Below are positions 7,704-16,413 of a stretch of DNA of 64,000 nucleotides, piece by piece; within the stretch, counting starts at the first letter, position 1, and the number at the start of each line of letters is the position of its first letter. The DNA is taken from contig OZ255620.1 in the NCBI GenBank assembly GCA_965276665.1, positions 3,100,001 through 3,164,000 of the forward strand, written 5' to 3'. The notes beneath the pieces were generated by a model. That model did no database searches. It saw only the letters and a list, made by a program, of their open reading frames with translations, and was not told where the DNA came from. A program made the position numbers and the translations under genes. This stretch comes from CAWGJC01 sp965276665. GTDB lineage: Bacteria; Pseudomonadota; Alphaproteobacteria; Acetobacterales; Acetobacteraceae.

Positions 7704-9914
7704 ATGCGTAATATGTCCTCCACCTGGCCCACCCCATACGAGAGCCCGATCTCCGGCCCGATGCTGGCGGCACCGTCGCCGATTCCGCTGGAGGGGCTGG
7801 ACTGGCGCGAGGTGATACGCGCGTGGCTCCGCGCCGCCTGGATCATCGTGCCATTCGCGCTGCTCGGCGCGATCGGCGCGTTTGCGCTCTCCTACCTGAT
7901 GACGCCGGTGTACACGGCCTCTGGGGTGCTGATCCTCGACCGGCCGAGCCCCGGCACGCTCGGCAACGCCGCCGACGTTACGGCGCCGGATGCGCAGCAG
8001 CGGGAGAGCATGGTCAAGAGCCAGCTCGACATCCTGCGGAGCAACGACGTGGTGTCGCGCGTCATCGATCAGCTCCATCTCGCATCCGAGCCGATGTTCA
8101 ACCCGCCACCCACCCTTTCCGAGCGAATCTCGGGAACGCTCACCACGCTGCTCGGTCTGCCGCAACGCGCGGAGGACACCAGCGCGGCCTCGGTGGAGAA
8201 CCGGATCATCCCGGCCTTCCTCGATCGGCTGACCATCTCGCAGGAGCCCGGCACCTATATCCTGCAGGTCGGCTTCCGGGCGCCCGATCCGGCGCTCGCC
8301 GCGCGCGTGGTGAATGCCGAGATCCAGAATTACGTCGATTGGCAGCGCGAGCAGAAGGTCGGTGCGATCAACGGGGCGCAGAGCTGGCTGCGCACGGCGG
8401 TCGATAGCGCCCGTGAGCGCGTGATCGCCGCCGAGGACGCGGTGCAGGCGTTCAACAAGAGCGGCGTGGTGCTGAACGTGGAGGGGCGCACCGCGCTCGA
8501 CCAGGGGCTGGCCCAGCTGACCGCGGACTACGCCGCCGCCCAGGCGCGCCTCGTGGAGGCGCAGGCCCGCGCCGACGAGATCCGCCACCTGCAGCAGACC
8601 GGCCAGGTGACCGGGATCGCCGCGATGTCGGGCTCCCGGCTGCTGCAGGATCTGCAATCGCAGTATGCGGCGGCGCATGCGGGCAGCGCGGCGCTCGGCA
8701 CGGCGATGAATTCGCAATTCCCGACCGCCCGTGCGGCCGGGGCGAAGGATGCCGAGCTGCGCTCCTCGATCTCGCGCGCGATCGGCGACTTCGTGCAGGG
8801 CGAGAACAGCCAGGCGACGATCGCGCGCGCGACGGTGGCCAATCTCTCCACGGCGCTGGCGGCGATGAAGGAGAAGGTGATCGCCGCGGGCGCCGACCGC
8901 GCCAAACTGCAGCGCCTGCAGGGCGTGGTGGACGCCGAAAGGGCGAGCTATCTGACGCTGCTGACGAAGCAGCTCTCGTATGACAACGTGGCGCGGCTGG
9001 CCTACGCCGACGTGACCGTGCTGTCGAAGGCGCTGCCGCCGCTCCTGCCGCAATCCCCGCGGCGCAGCCTGATGGGGGTGTTCGGCGCCCTGATCGCGGC
9101 GATGATGGCGGCGATCGTGGTGGCCTGGCGCGTCGGCCGGCGGGATGCGGTGCGACACTCCTCCGACGCGGTGAGCCTCACTGGCCTCACCTGCATCGGC
9201 GTGATGCCGCGGATCAACCGGCGCGACCGGCGGGGCAATCTCGATCCGCGTGACGTCGATCACGGGTTCTTCCGCCAGGAATTGCGTTCGATCTGCGCCA
9301 TCCTGGTGCGGGAGCGCGAGCTGCCGCGCAACAAGGGCGTTACCGTGATGGTGACCTCCTGCCTGCCGGGCGAGGGCAAGTCGACCTTCTGCATGGAACT
9401 CGCCACGCTGGCGGCGCAGGCCGGGATCCGTACGCTGCTGGTGCGGACCGATCTGCCGAACGGCCGGCGCGACAAGGACAAGGAGCCGCTGCGTATCGAC
9501 CCGCTGCACGGCAAGGACAGCACGCTGCCGCTCTTCGGGGTGGATTGGGTGGTGCCGACCACGATGCTGGACGGATCCGGCCCGGCGCGGTTCATCGATG
9601 CCTGGCGCGATGCGTTCGGCCTCGTGGTGTTCGACACGCCGCCGGTCTCCGCGATGGCCGAGAGCGTGATCGTGGCGCCGCTGGTCGACAGCACCATCCT
9701 GCTGGCGCGGGTGGACCGCACGCCGCGCTCGCTGCTCGGCACGGTGACGAGCCAGATCGAGAAGGCGGGCGGCCGGCTCGCGGGCTTCGTGCTCACCTTC
9801 GTCCAGCTCGACCGCCATCGCGGCACGGTGCCGTCGGATCTCGCCCATTACGCCCGCGAATCCCGATCGTACTACCAGAACATGGTCGTGCCGCACGCTG
9901 CCGGACGGGGCTGA
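7704..9914 (+). CDS. Polysaccharide co-polymerase / BY-kinase-like chain-length protein (Wzc/GumC type)
   Basis: The 736-residue protein has a Wzz domain bounded by a first membrane helix (about residues 45-67) and a second near residue 455-475 (SLMGVFGALIAAMMAAIVV). A long alpha-helical periplasmic coiled coil lies between them, followed by a cytoplasmic ATPase domain. Walker A is PGEGKST near residue 555 and Walker B is VVFDTPP near 640. The Walker A' position, usually a run like LLIDADLR, reads LLVRTDLP, so the first acidic residue is replaced by arginine. The C-terminus has only a few tyrosines (HYARESRSYYQ) instead of a long Tyr cluster. It sets polymer length and couples Wzy to export. 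Either of two ATG codons, 7704 or 7713, may be the start. Confidence 0.9.
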   Translation: MRNMSSTWPTPYESPISGPMLAAPSPIPLEGLDWREVIRAWLRAAWIIVPFALLGAIGAFALSYLMTPVYTASGVLILDRPSPGTLGNAADVTAPDAQQRESMVKSQLDILRSNDVVSRVIDQLHLASEPMFNPPPTLSERISGTLTTLLGLPQRAEDTSAASVENRIIPAFLDRLTISQEPGTYILQVGFRAPDPALAARVVNAEIQNYVDWQREQKVGAINGAQSWLRTAVDSARERVIAAEDAVQAFNKSGVVLNVEGRTALDQGLAQLTADYAAAQARLVEAQARADEIRHLQQTGQVTGIAAMSGSRLLQDLQSQYAAAHAGSAALGTAMNSQFPTARAAGAKDAELRSSISRAIGDFVQGENSQATIARATVANLSTALAAMKEKVIAAGADRAKLQRLQGVVDAERASYLTLLTKQLSYDNVARLAYADVTVLSKALPPLLPQSPRRSLMGVFGALIAAMMAAIVVAWRVGRRDAVRHSSDAVSLTGLTCIGVMPRINRRDRRGNLDPRDVDHGFFRQELRSICAILVRERELPRNKGVTVMVTSCLPGEGKSTFCMELATLAAQAGIRTLLVRTDLPNGRRDKDKEPLRIDPLHGKDSTLPLFGVDWVVPTTMLDGSGPARFIDAWRDAFGLVVFDTPPVSAMAESVIVAPLVDSTILLARVDRTPRSLLGTVTSQIEKAGGRLAGFVLTFVQLDRHRGTVPSDLAHYARESRSYYQNMVVPHAAGRG

Positions 9915-9918
9915 GATC

Positions 9919-11388
9919 TTGGCTTTCCGGTCGTCCAATCTGGTGGATGTGGTGGCGCAGTTCGCGTCATCGGTGGGCGGTCGTGGCTGCTACCTCGTGC
10001 TGCAGATTATCCTCGCGCGCAGCCTGGGGCCGCGGGAATTCGGCCTCTACGCGATCGGCTGGACGGTCGCCGGCCTGGTCGGGACATTCGCCCCGGCCGG
10101 CATGCCGCAGGCGGTGCTGCGCTTCGGCATCTCGGGGAGGCGGGCGCTCGACAGCGCGCCGATGATCGTGACGCTGCTCGCCGGGCTAGTGAGCTATGTC
10201 GTGCTGGTGGTCGCGGCCCGGCCGATCGCCGAGCGGCTGTTCGGCGATGCCGGCGCGGCGCCGGTGATCATCGCGCTGGCGCCCTCCGTGCCGCTGCTCA
10301 GCCTGAGCACGCTGCTCACCGTCGCGCTGCGGGCCTCCAAGGCCAATGTCGCCTCCGCCGCGGCGAGCGCGCTGAGCTATCCGCTCTATCTGGTGGGCAC
10401 CTTGTTGTTCTTCGCGATCGGGTTTGCGCGCGACGCCGCTACCGCGGGCTACGCCTATGACGTCGCGCTGGCGATCTCGCTCGCGCCCGCCGCCTGGATG
10501 CTGGCGCGCAAACCCGTCCCGGAGGCGGTGCCGGCGACCCGCGCGCTGCTCCGCTTCGGTTGGATCACCATGCTGATCAGCAGCGCCAATCTGCTCAATC
10601 TCTGGGCCGACCGGGTGGTGGTCGGCATGATGACCGACGTGCAGGCGGTCGGCATCTATCAGGTGGCGTCGCAGCTCGCGGTGGTGGCGATCGTGCTGCG
10701 CAGCGCGGTGGTGACGGTGTTCGAATCGCGGGTGCCGAAGCCGGTCGGCGGCCGCATTCCGGATGTCACGCGAGAGTTCCTGGCTGGCAGCCGGCTTCTG
10801 CTGCATCTCTCCGTGCCCGGCCTGATCTGCCTTACGATGACCGCCGGTTTCTGGACGGTGACGCTGTTCGGCGCGCCGTATCGCGCGGCCGCGCTGCCGC
10901 TGGTTCTGCTGGTGATCGGTCAGCTCGGGCTGACGCTGTTCGGCCCGGCCGTCAACGCGCTGTCGATGACCGGCGAGGAGAAGACGGCGCTTCGGCTCAC
11001 CATCGGCACTTCCGTTCTCAACGTGGCCGCGAATGTCGCGCTGATCCCGTTTATCGGGCTCGCGGGTTCGGCCGTCGCGTCGGGTCTGGCGAATGTCGCG
11101 GTGGGCGGCATCTCGTTCTGGCGGCTGCGGCGGACCGGGCGGCTGGCGGCGTATTTCCCGCGCATCGTCGACGTGCTGATCGCCGCAGCGGTGTGCACGG
11201 CGGTGCCGGCGATCGCGGTTCGCTGGCTCGGCGTCAATTCCGTCATGCAGATGGTCGGCGTGGTCGCGATCGCCTATCTGGTCTATGCCGCGGTCGTCCT
11301 CATGCTTTGCCGCGGCGAGGACGAGGCCGTCGAATTTCTGCGCGCGACGGTCCGGCGCAAGCGGCGGCAGGAATATCCGGCGCCATGA
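9919..11388 (+). CDS. Wzx-type lipopolysaccharide/exopolysaccharide flippase
   Basis: This 489-residue integral membrane protein of the MOP/MATE-related polysaccharide transporter family shows about 12-14 hydrophobic helices. It should flip the lipid-linked repeat unit across the inner membrane for polymerization. The N-terminal LARSLGPREFGLYAIGWTV motif is typical of the family. The start is a TTG at 9919, four bases after the Wzc-like stop. Its stop overlaps the ATG of the next glycosyltransferase (ATGA), consistent with one transcript. Confidence 0.9.
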   Translation: MAFRSSNLVDVVAQFASSVGGRGCYLVLQIILARSLGPREFGLYAIGWTVAGLVGTFAPAGMPQAVLRFGISGRRALDSAPMIVTLLAGLVSYVVLVVAARPIAERLFGDAGAAPVIIALAPSVPLLSLSTLLTVALRASKANVASAAASALSYPLYLVGTLLFFAIGFARDAATAGYAYDVALAISLAPAAWMLARKPVPEAVPATRALLRFGWITMLISSANLLNLWADRVVVGMMTDVQAVGIYQVASQLAVVAIVLRSAVVTVFESRVPKPVGGRIPDVTREFLAGSRLLLHLSVPGLICLTMTAGFWTVTLFGAPYRAAALPLVLLVIGQLGLTLFGPAVNALSMTGEEKTALRLTIGTSVLNVAANVALIPFIGLAGSAVASGLANVAVGGISFWRLRRTGRLAAYFPRIVDVLIAAAVCTAVPAIAVRWLGVNSVMQMVGVVAIAYLVYAAVVLMLCRGEDEAVEFLRATVRRKRRQEYPAP

Positions 11389-12680
11389 CGAACCCTGCGG
11401 ACAGAGTGGAGAGCGGCGTCGGCGGCGTCCTCCTGCGCGAACCGGGCGCGCGGCTGCCCGGGCGGCAGGACGCCGCCGCCCCGCCGCCGCGTTCGCAGGC
11501 TTTCGCCGCCGCCCCGGCGGGCGTCGCGGATCTGCGGCGGCCGGTCAGCCTGCAGCTCGGCATGTATTGGGGCACGACCAGCAAGTCGGGCGGCCTCGAT
11601 CGCGTCTACACCGATTTGCTGCGGCACCTCCCGGCGGCGGGCGTGACGGCGCGCGGGCTGGTGGAAGGCCCGGCGGAAGCGGCAGGTGAATGTGACGGCG
11701 CGATCGGGCTTTATTCCACCGGCCCTAGGGGCAAGCTCGGGCGATACGCCGCTATTCGCCGGGCCATTATCGGCGCGGCGCAGCACGGCGATGTCGACCT
11801 GGTGGCGATCCATTTCGCCTTCTACGCGGCGCTCGCGCTCGACCGGATCCGCCGCTTTCCCACCGTCATGCATTTTCACGGCCCGTGGTTCCTCGAGGCG
11901 GAGGCGGAAGGCGCCGCCTCGCCGGCGGCGGCGGTGAAGCGCGCGATCGAGCGGGCGGTGTACCGCCGCGCCGGGCGCATCATCGTGCTGTCGCACGCCT
12001 TCGCCGAGCTGGTGACGCGCGAGTTCGGCGTGGCGCCGGAGCGGGTGCGGGTGGTGCCGGGCCATGTGGATCTGGCGCGCTTCACGCGTGACGAAACGCG
12101 CGTGGAGGCCCGCGAGCGGCTCGGCTTGCCCGTCGACCGGCCGATCCTGGTCGCGGTGCGCCGGCTCAAGCAGCGCATGGGGCTTGATCGATTGATCGAC
12201 GCGGTTGCCGAGGTCGCGGTGGCGGTTCCCGATGTGCTGCTCTGCATCGGTGGCACCGGCACGCTGCGCGACGCGCTCGAGGCGCAGGTGCGGGAACGCG
12301 GTCTCGGCCGCAACGTCCGCTTCCTCGGCTACGTGCCGGAGGACGAGATCGCGCTGCTGTATCGCGCGGCCGATCTGAACGTCGTGCCGACCGCGTCGCT
12401 CGAGGGCTTTGGGCTGGTGGCGGCGGAGGCGATCGCGGCGGGAACGCCGTCGCTCGTCACGCCGGTGGGCGGCCTGCCCGAGGTGGTGAACGCGCTATCG
12501 CCGGATCTGGTGATGCCGGGCTGCGAGGCCGCCGAGATGGCGGCGCATCTGACCGCGGCGCTGCGGGGCGGGCTCCGCCTGCCCGGACAGGCGGCATGCG
12601 AGAATTACGCGCGCGACCGGTTCGCGGTGGATCTCGCCGCCGCGCGGGTCGCCGATGTCTACCGCGAGGTGCTGGCGTGA
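11385..12680 (+). CDS. GT4 family glycosyltransferase
   Basis: About 431 residues starting at the ATG that overlaps the flippase stop. The first 55 residues are a low-complexity Arg/Ala/Pro segment before the GT-B fold begins at LQLGMYWGTTSKSGGLDRVY. The acceptor domain includes MHFHGPWFLEAEAEG, and the donor domain holds VAVRRLKQRMGLDRLI and EGFGLVAAEAIAAGTPSLV, the EX7E retaining-transferase motif. It is cytoplasmic or membrane-associated and adds one sugar of the repeat unit. The frame remains open far upstream inside the flippase gene, but that is an antisense-free shadow and not part of the protein. Confidence 0.87.
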   Translation: MTNPADRVESGVGGVLLREPGARLPGRQDAAAPPPRSQAFAAAPAGVADLRRPVSLQLGMYWGTTSKSGGLDRVYTDLLRHLPAAGVTARGLVEGPAEAAGECDGAIGLYSTGPRGKLGRYAAIRRAIIGAAQHGDVDLVAIHFAFYAALALDRIRRFPTVMHFHGPWFLEAEAEGAASPAAAVKRAIERAVYRRAGRIIVLSHAFAELVTREFGVAPERVRVVPGHVDLARFTRDETRVEARERLGLPVDRPILVAVRRLKQRMGLDRLIDAVAEVAVAVPDVLLCIGGTGTLRDALEAQVRERGLGRNVRFLGYVPEDEIALLYRAADLNVVPTASLEGFGLVAAEAIAAGTPSLVTPVGGLPEVVNALSPDLVMPGCEAAEMAAHLTAALRGGLRLPGQAACENYARDRFAVDLAAARVADVYREVLA

Positions 12681-13927
12681 CCCATGTGGGGCAGGGCATG
12701 GCGAACCGGGGCGAGACCCGGCCGACGGTGTTCATCGCGCACCCGTCGGATCTGCTCACCGACCATATGCCGAATGGCGACGGGCTCGTCGCGCATGGCT
12801 TCCTGAACGAGCTTGCGCGGCGCGGCTATCGGCTGCACATCGCCACACCCGGCACCGCGCTCCGCGAACAATTGCCGGGCGACGTGACGATTCACGAGAT
12901 CCGGCGCCGCTTCCGCAATCCGGTCCTCGAGCGCCTGCATTACATGTGGGCGATCCGCAAGCTGCTGCACCGGTTGCGTCGGACCGAGCGGATCGACCTC
13001 GTGCATCAGATGAACCCGGTCTTCGTCGGGTTGTCGCTCGGGCTTCTCGGGTGCCGTCTGCCGATCGTGCTTGGCACCTTCGTCGCGCGCTGGCCGAATG
13101 GCGAGGAGCTGGAGCCGCGCCGGCGCACCGCAAAGGCGATCGGCGCCGGGCTGCGCTGGCTGATCAACCTCGTCCAGCAGCTCCATGCCGACGTGATGCT
13201 GGTGACCACCGCCGCGGCGGTGAACCGCATCGCCGCGCCGTGCCTCGTACGGCGCAAGATGAAGCTGCTGCCGCACGGGATTGACGAGAAGCTGTTCTCG
13301 CCCGGCCCGAGCTGGGAGCGGGATCGCGGCGCGCCTACCATCCTGTTCTATTCGCATCTGGACCGGCGGAAGGGCGTGTTCGATCTCATCCGCGCCTTTG
13401 AAGAGGTGGCGCGGCAAGTGCCGGAGTCACGCCTGCTTCTGGTCGGCCGCGGCATTCATGAGGCGGAGGTGCGCGAGCTCATCCGCCGGCACCCCTTCGC
13501 CGACCGGATCGAGCTGCATGGACCGATCCCGCGCGGCGAAGCGCCGGCGCTAATGCGCGCGTATGGCGTGTACTGCCTGCCCTCGTATGGCGAGCCGTAC
13601 GGCATGACCGCGCTCGAGGCGATGGCGTGCGGCTGCGCGCTGGTGGTGACCGATTCCGGCGGCCTGGCCGACCTGTTGCCCGATGGCGGCGGGTTGCGCA
13701 CGCGAGCGGGCGACCCGGTCGCGTTGGCTGCCGCGCTGATCGCCTTGCTGCAATCGCCGGAACGGCAGCGGAGCATGGGGGCGACGAACCGCGCCCATGT
13801 CGAGCGCGACCACACCTGGAGCAGCGTCACCGACCGGCTCGAGACGATCTACGCGGAGGTTCTCTCGGGCGCCCGGCCGCACGACGCAGGGCCGGAGCTG
13901 GCTGCCAGCTACGTGGCCAAGGCGTGA
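12677..13927 (+). CDS. GT4 family glycosyltransferase
   Basis: A 416-residue GT-B enzyme. The GTG at 12677 overlaps the preceding TGA (GTGA) and is chosen for coupling; an ATG at 12698 preceded by a GGGGCAGGG-like purine stretch is an equally good start. The acceptor domain contains IAHPSDLLTDHMPNGDG and DLVHQMNPVFVGLSLG; the donor domain has LFYSHLDRRKGVFDLI and SYGEPYGMTALEAMACG, the family EX7E motif. It acts in the exopolysaccharide repeat-unit pathway; the sugar donor cannot be read from the sequence. Confidence 0.87.
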   Translation: MTHVGQGMANRGETRPTVFIAHPSDLLTDHMPNGDGLVAHGFLNELARRGYRLHIATPGTALREQLPGDVTIHEIRRRFRNPVLERLHYMWAIRKLLHRLRRTERIDLVHQMNPVFVGLSLGLLGCRLPIVLGTFVARWPNGEELEPRRRTAKAIGAGLRWLINLVQQLHADVMLVTTAAAVNRIAAPCLVRRKMKLLPHGIDEKLFSPGPSWERDRGAPTILFYSHLDRRKGVFDLIRAFEEVARQVPESRLLLVGRGIHEAEVRELIRRHPFADRIELHGPIPRGEAPALMRAYGVYCLPSYGEPYGMTALEAMACGCALVVTDSGGLADLLPDGGGLRTRAGDPVALAAALIALLQSPERQRSMGATNRAHVERDHTWSSVTDRLETIYAEVLSGARPHDAGPELAASYVAKA

Positions 13928-13931
13928 CCCG

Positions 13932-14948
13932 ATGCCGAACCGGTATTTCGTTTGCACGCCGACCCGTGCGCCCGTGGAGTTCGACATTGCCGACGAGCAC
14001 CCGGTCGACGAAGCCAAGATCGCATATTTCATTCGCGGCTTCCAGTTGCTCGAGCGCGAGTACGGCCTGGACGGCTACACGGTCTGCTTCACCTGGAGCT
14101 CGCTGATTCCACTCCCGCGGATCGGATCCGACGTGATCGCGGTGATCTATGGCGACGAGCATTGCCGGGTGCCGCCCTACGTGAACCAGGTTGCCGCGGT
14201 GATCAAATGCCACGGATTATTCCCGAATTTCGTGCCGCGGGGGCGCCCCTTGCGGCTGGCTCAGATCGAGATCGCCGAGTTCCTGCGCAATCTGACGCTG
14301 TGGCTGCCGACCGGCTGGCGCTGGGCGGTCTCCCGCCGCGCCCGGGCGCGGTGCACGCTGGTGCCGGTGGGATACGGGCTGCCCTCCGACGCCGAGCCGG
14401 TGCCCTTCGCCGAACGGCCCTATCCCGTCTCCTTTCTCGGGAGCATCGGCGGGGATGAGGGCCGCAGCCGGCTGCGTGCCGCGGTGGGCACGCCCAAGAC
14501 CTATTGCCGCAAGGCGATGACCCGTGCGCTCCGCGGGCTGCAGAAGCGCTATGGCGCCGAGTGTGTTCCGCTCGGGATCACCGCCGGCTTCCAGGACAGC
14601 CAGCGCGATGCCGGGCGGACCTATTTCCGGGCCTTGACGCGCACCAAGCTGTGCGTGGCGCCGCGCGGCACCGCGCATGAGACGCTGCGGATTTCGGAAG
14701 GCTTGCGGGCCGGCTGCGTCGTCATCGCGGACCGGCTGCCATCGCATCCGTTCTATCGCGAGAGCCCGATCATCCAGATCACGGATTGGCGCGAGCTGCC
14801 TTCGCTCGCCGAGGAGCTGCTCGCCGATACGGGCCGGCTGCAGACCTTGCACGAGCGCGGGATGCGCTACTGGCAGGACGTGCTGTCGGAGGCCGCGCTG
14901 GCGGAAAGCTGCGCCGGGCCGCTCGGATTGCGTTATGCCGGCGCTTGA
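13932..14948 (+). CDS. Exostosin-like (GT47-type) glycosyltransferase
   Basis: A 338-residue protein starting at the ATG at 13932. The C-terminal half shows the exostosin-like pattern: RTKLCVAPRGTAHETLRISE, then LRAGCVVIADRLPSHPF, which in GT47 relatives forms the nucleotide-sugar pocket. The N-terminal half (YFVCTPTRAPVEFDIADEHP) is not a domain I recognise. Such proteins are uncommon in bacterial capsule clusters, where they are thought to act as inverting transferases. The position between GT4 genes and the secreted glycosidase-like gene supports a role in assembling the same polymer. Confidence 0.65.
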   Translation: MPNRYFVCTPTRAPVEFDIADEHPVDEAKIAYFIRGFQLLEREYGLDGYTVCFTWSSLIPLPRIGSDVIAVIYGDEHCRVPPYVNQVAAVIKCHGLFPNFVPRGRPLRLAQIEIAEFLRNLTLWLPTGWRWAVSRRARARCTLVPVGYGLPSDAEPVPFAERPYPVSFLGSIGGDEGRSRLRAAVGTPKTYCRKAMTRALRGLQKRYGAECVPLGITAGFQDSQRDAGRTYFRALTRTKLCVAPRGTAHETLRISEGLRAGCVVIADRLPSHPFYRESPIIQITDWRELPSLAEELLADTGRLQTLHERGMRYWQDVLSEAALAESCAGPLGLRYAGA

Positions 14949-14958
14949 GCAAGCCGCC

Positions 14959-16413
14959 ATGTCGAAATCCGGTCTGCGGCTCCGCCTCGGACGCCGCGCC
15001 GCGCTGTTCGGCGCACTGGCCCTGCCGGCTGTGGCAAAGGCGGCGACCGGCGTGCCGGTGCCGGTCAAGACCGGGCCGGTGGCGAGCGCGCACGGATTTC
15101 TCGACAGCGTCGGCATTGGCGCGCATTGGGAGCAGAAAGCGAGCGTCTACGGTGCGCGGAAAGACACACTGGTGCGGGAGATCATGGCTCTCGGCGTGCG
15201 CCATGTGCGCGGGTTCGACCCGAACATCTCGCCCGTGCTGGCGCGTCACGGCATCACCGCGAGCATGGTCACCGGCCCGGAATTCGGCGATCCGGCGGCG
15301 ATCCTCGCGATCGTGCGGCGCGCGAATCGCGCGGGCATGGTGATCGACGCGGTGGAGGGGCCGAACGAAGCCGATCTGTTCTGGCCGATGCACGGCTACC
15401 GGTTTGCGGGCGAGGGCTTTCCGGCAGGCGTGATCGCCTATCAGCGGGCGTTGTTCGCGGCGATCAAGGGCTCCGATCAGGCGCATGTGGTGGTGATCGG
15501 TCCGAGCCTCGGCAAAACCTACGACCCGAGCGGCGACGCGCCGAACCCGCTGCCGCGCGGCTCGCTCGCGGATGCGGTCGATCTCGGCAATTTCCATCCC
15601 TATCCATTCGGCGGAAATTCGTTCAGCGCCCCATTCGCCTATGACGGCATCGCCCGCTATTACTGGAGCGGGAACATCCCCTCGGGCAATCTCGACGAGT
15701 TCCCCTATGCGTGGGAGGTGTATGCGCCGCCTTTCGCGCCGCGCCCGATGGCGGCCACGGAAACCGGCTACCCGACCTGGGCGGACGGTGTCTCCGAGGA
15801 CGTGCAGGCGCGCTACATCCCGCGGCTGCTCGCGGAATACTTCCGGCTCGGCATCCACCGCACCTATCTCTACGAGCTTGCGGATGATCGCCCGGATCCG
15901 GGCGGCCAGACCATGGACGATCATTTCGGCCTGCTCCGCAACGACGGCACGCGCAAGCCGGCCTTCACCGCACTGCGCAGCCTGCTGACGCTGATCGATG
16001 CAGCAATTGCTGGCCCAAGGATGAAGGGCCCAAGGATAACTGGCCCACGGATTACTCCGGATGCCGCGGGCTCTCCCCCCGTCATCGCGCTGGAAGCGCG
16101 CATGCCGCCCGGGTATGATCGCGCCAGCTTCGTGCACAGCCTCGTGCTGCGAGCGTCGGAAGACCATGCCCTGCTGCTCGTCTGGCACGAGATCGCCGAT
16201 GCCGATACCGCCAGCAAGCCCTCGCGGCGCATCGAGGTCCCGGATGGCGGCATCGACGTCACGGTGGCCGCGCCGTATGTGGCGGATGCCTGGTATGCGT
16301 ATGATGGAGGATGGGAGTTGCAGGGTCGCTCGGTGGCCGCATCGCGAAGCCTGAGCGTGCCGCTCCAGGATCGCATCGTCGTCGTGTCGCTGCGCCGGGA
16401 GCATGCGGCATGA
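14959..16413 (+). CDS. Secreted clan-A-like glycoside hydrolase of the exopolysaccharide locus
   Basis: About 484 residues. The start at 14959 puts a signal peptide with a twin-arginine-like GRRAALFG core and an AKA cleavage site in the first 30 residues; an ATG at 14935 is an alternative. The TIM-barrel part has NE-type acid/base in EGPNEAD (Glu137) and a candidate nucleophile in ATETGY (Glu268), the arrangement of clan GH-A retaining enzymes such as GH5 or GH39. A 15-bp tandem repeat (GPRMK-GPRIT-GPRIT) links it to a C-terminal beta domain. It probably trims or releases polymer in the periplasm. A paralogue with the same two motifs lies at 21240-22721. Confidence 0.75.
   Translation: MSKSGLRLRLGRRAALFGALALPAVAKAATGVPVPVKTGPVASAHGFLDSVGIGAHWEQKASVYGARKDTLVREIMALGVRHVRGFDPNISPVLARHGITASMVTGPEFGDPAAILAIVRRANRAGMVIDAVEGPNEADLFWPMHGYRFAGEGFPAGVIAYQRALFAAIKGSDQAHVVVIGPSLGKTYDPSGDAPNPLPRGSLADAVDLGNFHPYPFGGNSFSAPFAYDGIARYYWSGNIPSGNLDEFPYAWEVYAPPFAPRPMAATETGYPTWADGVSEDVQARYIPRLLAEYFRLGIHRTYLYELADDRPDPGGQTMDDHFGLLRNDGTRKPAFTALRSLLTLIDAAIAGPRMKGPRITGPRITPDAAGSPPVIALEARMPPGYDRASFVHSLVLRASEDHALLLVWHEIADADTASKPSRRIEVPDGGIDVTVAAPYVADAWYAYDGGWELQGRSVAASRSLSVPLQDRIVVVSLRREHAA
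16009..16056 (+). repeat. Three-unit 15-bp in-frame tandem repeat
   Basis: Three imperfect copies of a 15-base unit encode GPRMK, GPRIT and GPRIT in the linker between the barrel and the C-terminal domain of the glycosidase-like protein. Unit number could change by slippage without a frameshift. Confidence 0.75.

Noticed and set aside
7632..9938. Long minus-strand frame of 768 codons over the Wzc-like gene
   Set aside because: It is His/Arg-rich with no domain, and mirrors the codon structure of the clear plus-strand gene.
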